A program made the position numbers and the translations under genes. This document shows, piece by piece, positions 36,657-47,292 of a stretch of 64,000 nucleotides of DNA. The stretch's first letter is position 1, and every line of letters starts with the position of its first letter. Source of the stretch: Epiperipatus broadwayi (lineage: Eukaryota > Onychophora > Udeonychophora > Euonychophora > Peripatidae); NCBI GenBank assembly GCA_028023455.1, contig JAQFVV010006221.1:10776825-10840824 (forward strand), written 5' to 3'. The notes under the pieces are model-generated. The model was not told where the DNA came from and did no database searches. It saw only the letters and a list, made by a program, of their open reading frames with translations.

Positions 36657-36671
36657 TTTTACCTGATATAG

Positions 36672-37640
36672 CTATTCAAAATTGAAATTTTGCACTCCTA
36701 TGTTATTACCTTATTAATTATTAAAGCTAGAATTAAGATGGATTGTAACTTATTTTTTAAGATTTCATGTAACAACTCTAGAGCACAAATGTAGATCACA
36801 AAACACTGTATATATTTTTCTACTTATATTCAATGTATTCTTTCACTTTATTCCAAAGCCATCTAAAGTAATCTTGATGATTATGATGAAAGCTTTAATT
36901 CATATCTCCAAACTAATTTCTAGCTAAAGACTTTCATCAATAAAAAATTTTAAAACATTTTTGTTTGCATATCTAGTGGCCACTTTTAAATTTTTTATAT
37001 TATTAAATTGGTGGCGTAAAATTTAAAGTACTTTAAAGTTTTGAACCCAAGCCAACTTTCCTACATACTTTATATAGATCTGGTACTAAGCTAATATTTA
37101 TATATTTTAGTATTTTTAGTTTTTTAATTGAAGGCATCCTTTCATTTCATGGCTTGATAATAGATAACAATAGAACATGCCAGAAACTAGGTCAAATCTT
37201 TGAAACTTTACTCTCTTCTACAGCTTCTCTTTGAAATTTCACAATTATATTTACATTTTATTAACTCCATAATTGCAATCATTTTTGGTTATTTTTATAT
37301 TTCATTTCTTTTTTAATATACTGCTTTATTTCAATTAAAATTAAATCTCTACTTTTATATTTCTGTCATGTAGTTATTTTTTTGTTTGTTTTAAAGTATG
37401 TGAAACAGTTTTTTTTCTGCAGCTTAAATAAATTAGAGTATTTTTAAATGGTCAAAGATGTCAATTCTTAATATAGAAATGTTGTATTAGTTGTCCTTTG
37501 AATATTAAATAAGAACATACTGTCCATAATGTTTAATTGAAGATCAATTCTTCTGTTGCATCTCCTTAGAGAGATTGCTTTTAAAGTATGTATTTATTAC
37601 TCAAAATACCATACATTATTGTTATATTTTCATTTGCATT
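36672..37640. other. AT-rich stretch, no gene seen
   Basis: Nothing recognised. Confidence 0.5.
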
Positions 37641-37661
37641 GTTTTAAATCTACTTTATATT

Positions 37662-37777
37662 GTCAAGCAATGTTAGCCGAGAGGTCAGTGCAGCCACCTT
37701 GCAAGCAAGCAGTTGGATGCAGACAGTTGTTGCGGGGTTGCCTCCCGACCAATGTTATGCCATATGAAAAAAAAAAT
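37662..37777 (+). mobile_element. tRNA-derived SINE, type 2, with exact 14-bp duplication
   Basis: gcaatgttagccgagaggtc (A box), cagccaccttgcaagcaagc, agttggatgcagacagttgt (variable region), then ggggttgcctcccgacc as the altered B box and T arm, tatgccatatg, A-run. Flanked by atctactttatatt at 37648-37661 and 37778-37791, an exact 14-bp target duplication ending at the A tail, which is textbook LINE-dependent retroposition. The plus open frame 37556-37879 crosses it by chance. Confidence 0.87.
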
Positions 37778-37791
37778 ATCTACTTTATATT

Positions 37792-39120
37792 CCAATATTT
37801 AAAAAATAATTCGAAATGTAAATTTTTCTTCCTCAAGAATTTCACAAAACTGTATTTCTTCTCACCTGCTACATATTAAAATTTGAACTTTATGGCATTA
37901 AATTTTTCCTTGATAACATTAAAGTATTTTTGGATTTATTTCAAATCATCCTATGCATCTACATAAAAGTTATTCACTTTTTCACTAGAATAAAAATTTA
38001 TTGGAGCAAAATTATCTTCACTTAATTCCACTAAGCTGAATTATCAACCTCACTACTCTCTCTCTCCCCTCTCTTTCTCTGATAAACCATTTATTTTTTA
38101 TAATATTATTCAATCTATTATTTTTTTAAATACTTTAATTTATACTTTTAAAGTACTCTTTTAATTGTTTCTGTGACTTTTCTTAAAGACAGGATATGAC
38201 AAATTATAGATTCAGTACCCCAACAAAAGTACAGTAAAATTTTCAAGAATACATCATAATTACAAATACATTACTTTGTTTTTAAATTATCATACCTATT
38301 TCTATGCTATATTTTATGGTTGGCTAAGCAGGATGTTGATTGGCTGATCAAAAAAATCATAAGTCTGCTTGAAAACTAAAAAATTTGCAATATTTTTCTA
38401 GCCTATCTCAATCAAAAAACATAGCTAACATATATTCTAATTATTATTTCATGATATCTAGTTTCACAAATATTATTAATCCAACATTTATTATGTAATA
38501 GCTTTTAGTTCATATATTTTTAAAACATTAAAAGCTCTAGGTATCTATATATAAAAATTTCATTTGCATAGAAATTTATGTATAAAATCCAAAAATTCTT
38601 AATACTTTTAACCTTAGGATTTCAACTGCTGCCGTTTAAATGACTTAACAATCTTCAGTAAATAAATACTGGTTCTTATTTTTTGAATATATATAAATAT
38701 ATATATTAATATTTTTAATGGATGTAATTGTTGAAAATATTTTAATATGATTTTTATTAGAAAAACCTACAATCATATGTTAATGGTTTTTTTTTTGCAC
38801 TAAAAAGGGATTCTATCCTAACTATTATTTTAGGATCTTATATAAAGTATTATAGTAAATCTATACAAGTCTAGGAAACAAAGACTTACAGCTTTTTCTA
38901 TTTGTCTATTATATAATAGATTCTTCCACCAATGAGTCAAGGGTATAATTTAATAATACTTAATGAATGTAACTGTTGAAAATATTTCAATATATGGAAA
39001 TTTCCATTATTATTTTTATTAGAAAAACCAACAATTAGATGTTAATAAGTCAGTAAATAATTTAACATTTTAATCTTCAATTAAAGATTAATATTCTATT
39101 TTTAATTAAACAATATATAT
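37792..39120. other. AT-rich stretch, no gene seen
   Basis: Pyrimidine-rich bit at 38053-38081; otherwise featureless AT-rich sequence. A short block (aatatttcaatat, ttattagaaaaacc) is repeated near 38735 and 38985. Confidence 0.45.
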
Positions 39121-39733
39121 GTATAAGGAACTTCAAACTCTCTACAATATGCAATTCATCTTATACAACTAATACACATGGCCACATACATGTGAAAAAG
39201 ATATATGATTTCCAATATACATATTTCATGCTGAACCAGCACTCATCAGTTGGTCCAGATCACCATCTCCTACACATATATACAATCAGTGCTCAGTTTA
39301 TATTAAGATAGTAAATCTTCAAGCTTTAATGTACAAGCTTCAATCTTCTCCACTCTTCACCTCTTCAGCCATCCATATCATTGAAAATCTGAGAATGGAA
39401 TGCTCAAAGTTCTTGCTATTGCCAATATTATTGTCATACCCATGTTGACCTTAAGTCAATCTGATTCCTCATATAGGATCTTAATATGTCCATTTAATTA
39501 TGCAAAAGAGGGATGGGCAGAATATAGGCTGAATATGTAATATTTAAATACATGTATATTTTATACTAAACTTAATGTAATTATAAGGAACTGAACTCAG
39601 ACTTTCAAGGCCCATACAGCTATGAAATCCATATTATATAACTGATACACAAGACCACATACATGTTCTTGAAAGTCTGAGTTTAAGACCCTTATAATTA
39701 GATTAAGTTTAGTATAGAAAATGTACATGTATT
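39121..39733 (-). mobile_element. HHU: hammerhead tandem-unit element, copy 1
   Basis: A full unit (about 39121-39580) is followed by the first 85 bp or so of a second unit: aaggaact recurs at 39125 and 39585, a 460-bp period. The second unit is cut short by a turn-around, so that 39546-39609 is inverted at 39668-39733. Unit contents in plus order: aactctctac..., cacatacatgtgaaaaagat, the inverted hammerhead, cctacacatatatac, tcagtgctcag, tcattgaaaatctgagaatg, cccatgttgacctt. The same order occurs at 57.5-58.2 kb. No protein. On the minus strand the unit end looks tRNA-like (see 61960-62050). Confidence 0.75.
39204..39266 (-). ncRNA. Type I hammerhead ribozyme, intact core (HHU copy 1)
   Basis: Minus strand, in order: ggtgatctggaccaa, CTGATGA (39249-39243), stem II gtgctg-gtt-cagcat (five Watson-Crick pairs plus one G-U), GAAA (39227-39224), stem III atat/gtat around a minimal loop, cleavage after A of the ATA triplet (before ttgg), then ttggaaatcat. 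Stem I pairs ccaa:ttgg next to the core and gtgat:atcat beyond an internal loop. All invariant core positions of the hammerhead are present. The very short stem III is typical of hammerheads in Penelope-like elements, schistosome Sm-alpha and newt satellite DNA, which often cleave better as dimers. This is the best ribozyme candidate in the window. Confidence 0.82.
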
Positions 39734-40100
39734 TATATATAATAAAGATTTTCATAATTATATAATGAAAATAAAATCTTATTAATAGTGGTTTATTTTT
39801 ATATAAGATTCTAGAAAAGCACTTAGAAGAGAATTCCTTTTAAGTGAAAAAAGCATTAGCAGTTTACTATCTTATTAATATCTCATTGTGGGTTTTTTAA
39901 AATAAAAAGAATAAATGAAAATTTCCATATATTAAAATATTATCACCAATTATATTTATTTAAAATTATTAAATTATAATCTTGACTCAATGATGGAGCT
40001 ATCTGTTATAATATAGGAAAGTAGGAAATATTGTGAGAGTTTGTTTCATAAACTTTTGTGTGTTATTAAAGCACTCTATCTCTATACAAAATTCTAGAAT
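39734..40100. other. AT-rich stretch, no gene seen
   Basis: Nothing recognised. Confidence 0.5.
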
Positions 40101-40106
40101 AGTCAG

Positions 40107-40207
40107 GCATTGGTGGTCGAGAGGTCAGTGACAGCTGCTTTATAAGCAGTTGTCTCAGGATAGCGGGTTCGCTTCCCAGCTAATGCTATGACACATGAGA
40201 AAAAAAA
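40107..40207 (+). mobile_element. tRNA-derived SINE, type 1
   Basis: gcattggtggtcgagaggtc at 40107, anticodon arm ctgc-tttataa-gcag, variable tgtctcaggata, B box gcgggttcgcttccc, return taatgc (40181-40186), tatgacacatg, A-run. tagaata just upstream (about 40095) and at 40211 may be a short target duplication. Confidence 0.82.
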
Positions 40208-40371
40208 TCATAGAATAACATTTAGAAAAGACTTTTTAAGGGGAAAAAAGTGTTAATAGATAGCTGTCTGGGTTTTTTTAAATAAAAAATAATAAATAAA
40301 AATTTTTGTGTATTAAAACATTTTTACTATATATATAAAACAATGTGAATTATAAATGTGATGGTAATTAA

Positions 40372-41010
40372 CTATTATATACAGACTTTCAATCTGCAGA
40401 AATTCTTTTGGTTAATTCCTTAATCCTCCTCAACTGCCATTAAATTCAAATAACACAGTGGAAGCAAACATCATCAAGTCAAATTCCATGAAACATGAAT
40501 TTTAACATTAGCAACTTGTCTATTAATTATATTTATTTTATTTCTATTTATCAAAATTGCTTCCTTAATTTTTTTATTATGGTTTCTCTCTTCATGAAGA
40601 ATCTTAACACTTTCAAGATCAAATTTAAATTTATATTTATATATCCTTTTATGATCCAAGAAAACTGAAGCAGTTATTAAATCACTAATATTTTTACTTT
40701 TCATATGCTTGTATAACAACAATTCAAGCTCATTTAATTTTTTCTCAATACTGCACCTCAATTCATTTATATATGATAACATACATTCACAAAAAATTTG
40801 ATACACAACACACTTTTAGAATTATTCACTAACTTATTAATGTTATTTGTAACACACATCCTTATATATATTCTTAAAAAATTTCATTCGAATTGATGTT
40901 TGCTTCAGTTGTGTTTTTTTAATTTAAGGACTGTTGTGAAGGATTAAAGAATTAAACAAAAGTACTTTTGTAGATTGAAAGACTGTATATAACAGTTAAT
41001 TACAATTATA
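40372..41010 (-). pseudogene. PLE lineage 2, copy a: GIY-YIG endonuclease fragment with inverted 3' end
   Basis: On the minus strand, about 40860-40474 encodes the endonuclease end of a Penelope-like element. YQIFCECMLSYINELRCSIE corresponds to the cysteine-bearing GIY-YIG core (GIY replaced by SYI..), then KYKFKFDLESVKILHEERN and AILINRNKINIINRQVAN close to the C-terminus. A frameshift near 40808 separates it from the preceding NNINKLVNNSK block. The 3' untranslated part continues to about 40372. The upstream edge is unusual: 40886-41007 is the same 3' untranslated sequence in opposite orientation (gaattgatgtttgcttcagt; gtagattgaaagactgtata), attached where the rest of the element should be. 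So this is a 5'-truncated copy with an inverted 3' piece at its 5' end. Confidence 0.8.
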
Positions 41011-41069
41011 TTTATTATTATTTTAATAGTTTTTAATTAACAGACATTTTATTAGTATTATATATACAA

Positions 41070-42220
41070 TAAAAATAATAATAATAACGGTAACAAACTA
41101 TTATAAACAATCCTTAAATTTGCAGAAGTGCTTTGGTTAATTTCTTGAACCTGCCTCAACTGCCATTAAAATTCAAAAAAGAAAACAAAGCGGAAGCAAA
41201 CGTCATCAATTCAAATTCCAAGAATCTCGTATTTAAATGTTAGCAGATTGCCTATTTATTAAATGCGTTTTATTCCTATTTACAAAAATTGCCTCTTTAA
41301 TTTTTCTTTTATTATGGTTCTCTCTTCATGAAGAATTTTCACATTTTCAAAATCAAATTTAAATTTATATTTACATGTTTTTTTATGATCAAAGCAAACT
41401 GAAGGAGAAATTAAATCACCATTATTTTTACTATTTGCACATTTATATAACAATTCATGCTCCCTCAATCTCTTCTGAATAGTGCACTTAAATTCACCTA
41501 CATAGGATAGCATACAATCACAAAAAATTTGATATAAGACATTACTTTTCTGCTTGACAGGTATGACATCCTTAGAATTATTGACTAATTTATTAATATT
41601 GTTTGGAACATAGAATGAAACATTAAACACATTCTTATATATATATATCCCTAAAAAATTTCACTTGTGGATTTGAAATAAATGGAATAGATATCCATTG
41701 TTTACTATTAATCTTCATTTCCTTTAAATTATTATACTTTTTTTAAAATTGACATAAAGTATTGCTTATTTGTTCCATTTTATAACCAACATCAAGCAAT
41801 TCCTTGGCAAATATCTCAATATTTTTCAGTTTATCACTTTGGTAACGACATAATTTTTCATTCCGAAACAAAAAAGATCTAAAGCTTGCATCGTTGATAC
41901 TTTTGATTTACAATTTATATATCCTCTTTTTTGCAATGGCTTAATTTATAATTTAATATACTGTTATCTCTTGTAATAATTAAATCTAAATATTTAATAT
42001 TTTTGTCCTGTTCCTTTTCAATAGTCCATTTCAAGCCATTTAACTTATTTAATTCATCTATAAGCAAATTTATAGTAATAAATTTAAAAATAAATGAATA
42101 ATGATAAATGAAATGTTTGAAAGTAATAAAAATAACAGAGGCTTCGTAAAATAAAAGATTTTTTTTCCTCCACGCACATGTTAATAAAGAAGAAATGCTC
42201 GTAAATAAATAGGTCAAATT
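41070..42220 (-). pseudogene. PLE lineage 2, copy b: RT C-terminus plus GIY-YIG endonuclease
   Basis: Minus strand. The frame 42217-41915 ends in LNKLNGLKWTIEKEQDKNIKYLD...ITRDNSIL, the C-terminal edge of a PLE RT. After a degenerate linker (41910-41650), 41630-41280 gives FYVPNNINKLVNNSKDVIPVK, YQIFCDCMLSYVGEFKCTIQ, KRLREHELLYK, and FKFDFENVKILHEERT, the endonuclease. The GIY-YIG core reads LSYVGE, the conserved R follows in KRLREH, and the later E lies in HEER. The last part (41264-41216) is frame-shifted. The 3' untranslated region (gatgacgtttgcttccgctt, tggcagttgaggcaggttca) matches copy a. At 42220 the similarity ends; the upstream RT palm is absent. Confidence 0.82.
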
Positions 42221-42735
42221 AATGATTTAAAAGTAATGTTTGTAGATTAAATAAATGAATAAGATAATGGAAATACGCAGAATAGAAGCAAGTTAAACAA
42301 ATAAGTAATATATCTGTAGAAAATAATAAATAAAGTAGTGTAATAAAATAAAAGTTTGTTTTGAATATACACAAGTTAATATAAGGAAGTTAAATAAATG
42401 GTTTAATTAAAGTGATCAAGTTAAATAAAATATCTGTATAATAAAGGATCGTAATAAAATAAAACATTTTTTCTGAGTACACGCACGGTAAATAAAGAAG
42501 TTGAAGTAATGGTTTAAAAATAATATCGTAAGATTAATATAAATAAATATTTAAAATAATGTTCATAATGGTTTGAAAATAATATTGTAAGATTAGGTTA
42601 ACATAAATAAATATGTAAAATAATGTTCGTAATGGTTTAATGATAATATTGTAAGATTAATATAAATAAATGGTTTAAGATAAGATTCAGGGGAATTTAA
42701 AAATAATATTGTAAGGTTAATAAATAAAATATAAA
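42221..42735 (+). repeat. Hierarchical AT-rich repeat array
   Basis: A unit beginning aatggtttaaaaataat and continuing gtaagattaatataaataaa starts near 42508, 42567, 42631 and 42692 (59-64 bp spacing). A longer period is also visible: ataaaataaaa...cacgcac...aataaagaagtt near 42147, 42338 and 42452. All copies are degenerate. Confidence 0.6.
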
Positions 42736-44195
42736 GTCAATCTAAGTATATTAGGAATGTATAAGGGTTTGAAATTAAAGAGAATGAGGGTAGTATTGAA
42801 ATAAGTTTTAGATAAGGATAAGTTAAAGCTATTGGCTGGATAAAATTTAGCACCCTTAACGGACTGTCAGGGATCATTCCTCTTTTAAAATGCACACTGG
42901 GAACAATCAGAGTAAGCCGCAAATAATTTCTTCAGGGGAGAATCCCCATATCTCGTACCTCATTTCCAAAGCATAAGACGAATGGACAGTAGATGAATCC
43001 TGCCATTCACAGCGACCTTTTCTTTGTCAAAGTCCAGTCAAGAAAATCAGCACATGAAGCTTTGTTTTCATATGTGTAAGTCAGTATAAGCCAGCGAATC
43101 TGAATCCACTTCATTTTCAAAAGATCCTTGCACAAAAAGAAAGTGCTGTCCTAATGGTCATTATTCAGCACTTAGATCATTGTAAGCAATGTTGCCAGCA
43201 TCGAAAGAAGCAAAGTATAATGGAAGATTGTCCTTAGCATGTAAAGTGTCAGATATTAGAAAGTAAACTTAGAAAAATAATAAATAATTTAAGATTTAAT
43301 AAAGAATTAAAGTTCTCAGAGATAAAATGGTCAAAAACGACGCATTTTACTCTCAAACAGAGGGCAGGGTAATGTACCAATATTGTGTTGGTACATAAAA
43401 TAATTTTGTCTAAAAATTATTGAAATAAAAATCTTTCATTAAAAGAAAATAGTATGTAAAAGTTTAAGAGTTTTTTATTGCAGTTTGTTTTCAAAAAACG
43501 TAAAATTAAAAGTCAAAGAGTTTTTTTTAAATAAAGGTTACAATTAATTAATTAAAAGGGGGGAAGGGTTTGCTTTAGAAATGTCAAACTAAAAGTTTTA
43601 AGTTTAAAGAGTTTTTTTTTTGTGTGTGTTTAAAAAAAAAGTAAAAGAAGTTTAAAGAGTTTTTGCTAAAAACTATTAATTCATAATTTCACGGGGAAAA
43701 TTAAAAGAAGTTGATTTTCAAATAAGTAAATAATTCTTTTTATTATTGCTGTTAGTTTAAAGAAAATATTGTTCATAAAAGTTATAAATGATTGATTAGA
43801 AAAAGAAAGAAAAGTTCAAGCTAAAAGTTTAAAAATATAAATCTCTTTTTATTTAAGTTAAAGAAAAAAGGTAATCTTAAAACTAGTGTTGAGTTTATCT
43901 TAAATTATATATGTGCGTAAATGTAAAATATATATGTGCAATGGTAAATATAATAAATGTATGTGTAGTAAATATTAAAAAAAATGAAATAAATGAAAGT
44001 TAAAAAATTAAAAACACTCAGTGATGGCTACTAGGTTAAAAATCTATAAAACAAGTTTTGCGACAGCTATTAAATTAAACAAAAAACAACAACACTACAT
44101 TCGCGATGGCTGCTAATTAACATCTCCAACAATTAAAAACAAGGAAGGAATTTCAACAACAGATATTTCTGGCAGATATCAAAATGACAACAGGC
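42736..44195. other. Unassigned; less AT-rich part and agttt repeats
   Basis: 42880-43070 is less AT-rich (cagagtaagccgcaaataat, ggggagaatccccatatctc) without a coding frame. From 43440 to 43720, a short phrase aaaagtttaaagagtttttt recurs four times at irregular spacing. No gene. Confidence 0.4.
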
Positions 44196-44240
44196 CTTAA
44201 GTATAAATAGTCCAGTTTTCATCAGACAATCAGTTGAGAT
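44195..44240 (+). promoter_or_regulatory. Candidate TATA/initiator promoter, possibly from an LTR
   Basis: ttaagtataaatagtccag contains a good TATA box (tataaata, about 44201-44208), and tcagttgag about 28 bp downstream resembles an arthropod-style initiator. Such spacing is common in LTR promoters and in ordinary genes. I see no matching LTR elsewhere in the window and no coding frame after it. Speculative. Confidence 0.25.
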
Positions 44241-44312
44241 AACAGATTTTAGATCGTACAGTTGAGATAACAGTTTAGATTGTGCGGTTGAGATTGAGCA
44301 GTTGAGATTAAA
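44229..44312 (+). repeat. Minisatellite, cagttgagat units
   Basis: cagttgagataacag and variants (cggttgagattgag, cagttgagattaaat) repeat five times between 44229 and 44312 at 15-26 bp spacing. Confidence 0.7.
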
Positions 44313-45224
44313 TCAGTTAGTAATGCAGTGTTAAAAACATCAGAAACATATGACTTTCTCTAGCCTGAGCCCAGTGAAACAGCAACCTGCCCAGAATAGA
44401 AAATGCCTGCATAACAACTTGAAGAATCACCAGGAATATTTAGCTGTCTCCAAGAATAGTGCCACTGAATAATAATAAAACTCCTCAAGAAAATCTCCCA
44501 GCCAGCTGGAAATATTCTTACTGGAAGCAGCAACCAGGAAGAAAACAAAGTTCTAAATCCATATTCAAAATCCTAGGTAATAACATTCTTCTTATTTTCA
44601 TTTCTAAAGTAGCCATCGCATTAGTTGAAGCCTCTGAGAATCAAGTAATATGAACTCTATAACATACATAGACGAACTATTAATGTGTGTTTGTAAATGT
44701 CAAATATTATTTTATGCTTTGTTATATGATATTATAGTGTGTGAATTAAGAATGTGCATGATCATTATATAAAAAATACCAGCATTATGTTAGTTAAATA
44801 AGATTTATAAAAGTATTTAAAATTAGTATAATAAAATGTTAATTAAAATAAATTGTCTTTTAAACTTAAAGCTTAATTTTATCAATTTTTTTTTACCACT
44901 AATTGAAATAATTTGTTATTGAATTAAAAATAGACTGAGCTAGTTAAGGGATTTTTTGAGCACTGGATTATGGGCCCACTGTCCAAACATGTTAGTTTTA
45001 GAACTAGCTGGTGCCCGGGGTTTACTCCGAAACAAATAAAGTGTTTGGATAGTAGGAGTTTGAATCTAGAAGTCGAGGTGGGCCATGATTTGGAAATGTG
45101 ATTGTGTTAAGCATTGCATAGCTAGGTTTGATCGTGGGTATTATTGACAGCTCTGTTATCAATAATATTCTCCACTCTGCTCGAACATGCTGGTTTGTTC
45201 ACGTAATATTTATAATATAAGATT
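44313..45224. other. Unassigned; 44340-44560 GC-richer
   Basis: 44350-44560 is less AT-rich than the rest (agcctgagcccagtgaaaca, ccagccagctggaaatattc) and has open frames on both strands (44360-44548 minus, 44459-44653 plus), but neither has a recognisable domain. A second such patch is at 44950-45080. No gene is supported. Confidence 0.35.
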
Positions 45225-45742
45225 AATTTAGATTGCGCTTTACACAAAAAAGTGAAGCTTGTCTCAATCTTATTATAAAGTTATATGGCTAAGCACTTTC
45301 AGAAACCTTGAGTCTCCATAATCATAGCCTACTTTTAACTGAAGTTTAGCTGTGGTTTATGTGAAATTTATGTAAATTTTATAATGACCATTTTCTAGAG
45401 ATTGCAAAGCACGATTCTTTCTGGTTTATTGCACAATTGTCATTTGCAATAAAGCATGCCTCTTTAATTTTTTTCATTTCACATCATTCCGTTCAGTGCA
45501 TAGTGCCCTTGCCATAGTGGGTTTGAACACATGGCCTGTTGTTTTTTGGTGCTGAAGAATATGGATCTGTTTTCATCACTATTTATAGCTCTCCTGTACA
45601 AATAATGACGTTGAGATGTTCTTGTTGTAATGTTGGCACGGGTCTCCCCATAATATGCCGCTCTACATCCATTGGTTGGGCATGAAATTTTATAAACTGC
45701 TTGGGCTATTTGATCAGAAGGTATTTTGTCTTTGGTATCGTT
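45225..45742 (-). repeat. Inverted 3' end of PLE lineage 1 joined to its 5' side
   Basis: This segment is the reverse complement of 46975-47460, the endonuclease C-terminus and 3' untranslated region of the element that follows. Matching landmarks: gctatttgatcagaaggtat against ataccttctgaccaaatagc; gggtctccccataatatgcc against ggcatattatggggagaccc; ttatatggctaagcactttc against gaaagtgcttagccatataa. The junction with the RT body falls at about 45742/45743. The first 14 residues of the downstream open frame are therefore antisense endonuclease sequence, not RT. Confidence 0.9.
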
Positions 45743-46640
45743 CTAATAAACAGAGAAGATTATTTAAATAAAATTAATAATCAGATTGGCAATTTGAAAT
45801 TTGATGAAATAGCCAATTTTAATAATAAAGTAAATAGAGAGAAATTTATAGCATCTATACTTCACAAAAATTACAAGACCTTTTCAAAGGCCCAATATTT
45901 TCATATATATCCATCTGCATCTACGCCCCCAAGAATCTTCGCTAACATTAAGTTACATAAACCTAATGCACCATTAAGATTGATGATAGACTTCAGCGGA
46001 GCACATTACATCAATACTGCAAAAATGATAAATCAACGGCTCCTCGAAAAAATAGGTCCTGGCACACATGTTATTAACTCATCGTTTGAATTCATTAATA
46101 AAATTAAACAAGCCAGAATCAAACCTGAATTTAGGATGGCATCACTGGATATAACAGAGCTATATGGATCAATTAACCATAAAAGCTCAATCAACATTAT
46201 TATAGCTGAACTCACAAATAATAATTGCCCACAAGAGCAGCTGAATTTCATAGTAGAATTTTTGAAATGGATAGATCAAAATATTGTGGCCACATTTAAT
46301 GGTAAATGGTTCAAAATGAACAATGGATGGCCAATGGGCCTCCCAATAAGTGGGATAATATCTAGTATTTTCCTCAATCATTTTGAAAGGCAAATACTGA
46401 CTAAGTACTACACAATTGAACCAAACTTAATATATACACGCTACATTGACGATGTATTCGTAGTTGCACCAGAACAAATAATAATGGATATTCAAAAAGA
46501 GCTACAAACACAAACCTCTTTAACAATTAACTGCATACATGAAAACCTTCAGCACAATGTTAATTATCTAGATATTCAAGTTCATAGAGATCCACACCAA
46601 CTTACATATGCTATGACAGTTAAGCCACTAGAAATTTGAG
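45743..46640 (+). pseudogene. PLE lineage 1 reverse transcriptase
   Basis: The open frame runs 45701-46639 (312 aa), but only residues from about 15 onward are RT. Motifs by residue of the frame: LHKPNAPLRLMID (85-97), MASLDITELYGSI with catalytic D150, FLKWIDQNIVATF (about 188-200), NGWPMGLPISG (208-218), YTRYIDDVFVV with the DD pair at 250-251, and NVNYLDIQVHRD near the end. This is the standard Penelope-type RT order, so the palm and fingers are nearly complete while the N-terminal domain is lost to 5' truncation. The frame ends at TGA 46637-46639; shifting by one base continues as EDLNIQTRIHPTHINWLDSL, and a second shift near 46722 leads into the endonuclease frame. RT and endonuclease were thus one ORF, now broken by two frameshifts. 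No intact start. Probably inactive. Confidence 0.92.
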
Positions 46641-47292
46641 GATTTAAACATCCAAACTCGAATTCACCCAACTCACATAAATTGGCTGGACTCCCTTCCT
46701 GCACAGAAATCACAGACTCTGTAAATTTGAAGCTGACCAAAAAATGAACCTCACAAATTATATTAAAGATCTAGAAAAGGTTGGATTTTTACACAACATT
46801 ATCTATAAAAAGATCAAGCAATTTCAAACTAAATTACAAACTGACACAGTCAGAAACAATAAATCCAGAATAATGCTACCGTACATACCATCAATTGCTA
46901 GGAAATATTATAAAATATTTTCTGAGTCCTTCGAACTAGGATTCCACACCCCATCATCAACAAACAGAATGGTAAACAATACCAAAGACAAAATACCTTC
47001 TGACCAAATAGCCCAAGCAGTTTATAAAATTTCATGCCCAACCAATGGATGTAGAGTGGCATATTATGGGGAGACCCATGCCAACCTTACAACAAGAACA
47101 TCTCAACATCATTATTTGTACAGGAGAGCTATAAATAGTGATGAAAACAGATCCATATTCTTCGAGCACCAAAAAACAACAGGTCAAGTGTTCGAACCCA
47201 CTATGGCAAGGGCACTATGCACTGAACGGAATGATATGAAACTAAAAATTAAAGAGGTGTGCTTTATTGCAAATGACATAAACCACAGCTAA
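46641..47292 (+). pseudogene. PLE lineage 1 linker and GIY-YIG endonuclease
   Basis: The final frame opens at 46744 (182 aa) but homologous sequence begins at 46641 in another frame. The linker region NLTNYIKDLEKVGFLHNIIY is followed by NRMVNNTKDKIPSDQIAQAV and then the endonuclease YKISCPTNGCRVAYYGETHA, NLTTRTSQHHYLYRRAI, SIFFEHQKTTGQVFEP, ALCTERNDMKLKIKEVCFI. GIY-YIG features are present: the tyrosines and glycine (VAYYGET), arginine in LTTRTSQH, and the glutamate in TERND/IKEVCF. The CPxxxC cysteine pair upstream of the core is the PLE-specific signature. The frame stops at 47290-47292 (HS-stop). The product would nick target DNA for RT priming. No internal stop in this frame, so this piece is comparatively young. 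Confidence 0.9.

Noticed and set aside
45701-45742. Start codon and first 14 residues of the PLE RT open frame
   Set aside because: These bases are the inverse of the element's own endonuclease sequence, so the ATG is not a natural start.
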